A stretch of DNA of 6,887 nucleotides, from positions 1 to 6,887 of the forward strand of contig JAKBCT010000047.1 in assembly GCA_021807655.1 (NCBI GenBank), written 5' to 3'. Numbering within the stretch: the first letter of the stretch is position 1; the number at the start of each line of letters is the position of its first letter. Both the position numbers and the translations under genes were made by a program. A model generated the notes under the pieces. The model had not been told where the DNA came from, searched no databases, and saw only the letters and a list, made by a program, of their open reading frames with translations. Origin of the DNA: Actinomycetes bacterium (GTDB lineage: Bacteria; Actinomycetota; Acidimicrobiia; Acidimicrobiales; RAAP-2). This document shows positions 6,389-6,887 of the stretch, piece by piece.

Positions 6389-6887
6389 TCAACTCTCCTC
6401 CGTCGATCCCCGCGACGGGTCACCGGACCCATCCATCGACGCCGCGGCCTTCGCGACGTCACCACTCTTGCTCTTGGCGCGCTTTTCGGGACCCAGCACC
6501 ATGATCATGTTTCGCCCGTCAATCTTCGGCGCCGACTCGACTCGAGCCAGTTCGCCAACTCGCTCCACAATTCGGTCCAGGATTTTGCGGCCTAGTTCCG
6601 GGTGAGCCGACTCGCGGCCCCGGAACATGATCGTGATCTTTACCTTGTGACCATCGGAGAGAAACTTCTCAACGAGCCGCGTCTTGGTATCAAAGTCACC
6701 CGGACCGATCTTCGGCCGGTACTTCATTTCCTTGACGCCAACGTTGGTCGTCTTGCGACGCGACTCCTTCGCCTTTTGCGCTTCGTCGAACTTGAACTTC
6801 CCGTAGTCCATGATCCGGCAAACGGGTGGATTCGCGGTCGGTGCAATTTCCACCAGATCTAGGTCCAGACTTCGCGCGAGCGCCAAA
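6389..6887 (-). CDS. infC: Translation initiation factor IF-3, 5' end outside window
   Basis: IF-3 binds the 30S subunit, keeps it apart from 50S and checks start codon and initiator tRNA. About 165 residues are visible; the frame is open to the window edge and its first codons (LALARSLDLDLVEIAP) match the interior of the N-terminal domain, so roughly the first 35-50 residues are missing. Visible parts, numbered from the edge: the end of the N-domain with PPVCRIMDYGKFKFDEAQK at 20-38, a basic linker, then the C-terminal domain at about 45-135 with KEMKYRPKIGPGDFDTK, KVKITIMFRGRE and the closing MIMVLGPEK. About 30 Ser/Asp/Gly-rich residues follow the normal end of the domain. The start codon, often an unusual one in infC genes and used for autoregulation, cannot be seen. 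As the first gene of the set in this window, its promoter must lie to the right. Confidence 0.97.
   Translation of the reverse strand, partial: LALARSLDLDLVEIAPTANPPVCRIMDYGKFKFDEAQKAKESRRKTTNVGVKEMKYRPKIGPGDFDTKTRLVEKFLSDGHKVKITIMFRGRESAHPELGRKILDRIVERVGELARVESAPKIDGRNMIMVLGPEKRAKSKSGDVAKAAASMDGSGDPSRGSTEES
6395..6401 (-). promoter_or_regulatory. Shine-Dalgarno sequence of rpmI, inside the 3' end of infC
   Basis: GGAGGAG on the minus strand, seven bases before the rpmI ATG. It is embedded in the last codons of infC, so ribosomes ending infC pass over or pause at it. It fixes the rpmI start at 6387. Confidence 0.9.

Noticed and set aside
6388..6465. Upstream extension of the rpmI frame by 26 codons
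   Set aside because: It lies inside infC; the canonical L35 start and a strong Shine-Dalgarno sequence place the start at 6387.

Overview
The window is a compact, GC-rich piece of bacterial chromosome with almost no intergenic DNA. Seven genes lie head to tail on the minus strand and a truncated eighth lies on the plus strand. The order infC - rpmI - rplT - SpoU/TrmH RNA methyltransferase - pheS - pheT matches the translation locus of many Actinobacteria; Mycobacterium has a methyltransferase named tsnR in the same place. High GC, GTG and other non-ATG starts, the lysine- and arginine-rich L35 and the cysteine-containing PheS fit an actinobacterium. Acidimicrobiia is my best guess from the look of L35 and PheT, but this rests on memory, not on a search.

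Reading the minus-strand operon from right to left: the window opens inside infC (6389-6887, 5' end missing). Next come rpmI (6193-6387, one base after the infC stop) and rplT (5810-6169), each with a clear Shine-Dalgarno sequence. A SpoU-family 2'-O-ribose methyltransferase follows (4970-5752, probably starting upstream at about 5803). It is joined by a 4-base ATGA overlap to pheS (3876-4973), which is joined by a GTGA overlap to pheT (1402-3879), which is joined by another GTGA overlap to an acyl-ACP thioesterase-like gene (677-1405). The thioesterase tail overlaps, tail to tail by 48 bases, a plus-strand EamA/DMT-family transporter (2-724) whose 5' end lies outside the window.

Functionally the operon supplies an initiation factor, two proteins of the large ribosomal subunit, a probable rRNA modification enzyme and both subunits of phenylalanyl-tRNA synthetase. 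The thioesterase is a lipid-metabolism gene translationally coupled to the end of this set. No promoter is visible for the operon; it must lie right of the window. There is no RNA gene, mobile element, CRISPR array or non-coding stretch longer than about 60 bases.

I do not see an undescribed system here. The points most worth a second look are the start of the methyltransferase gene, which has no conventional start codon where the protein family should begin, and the thioesterase, for its operon position and its changed active-site residues.
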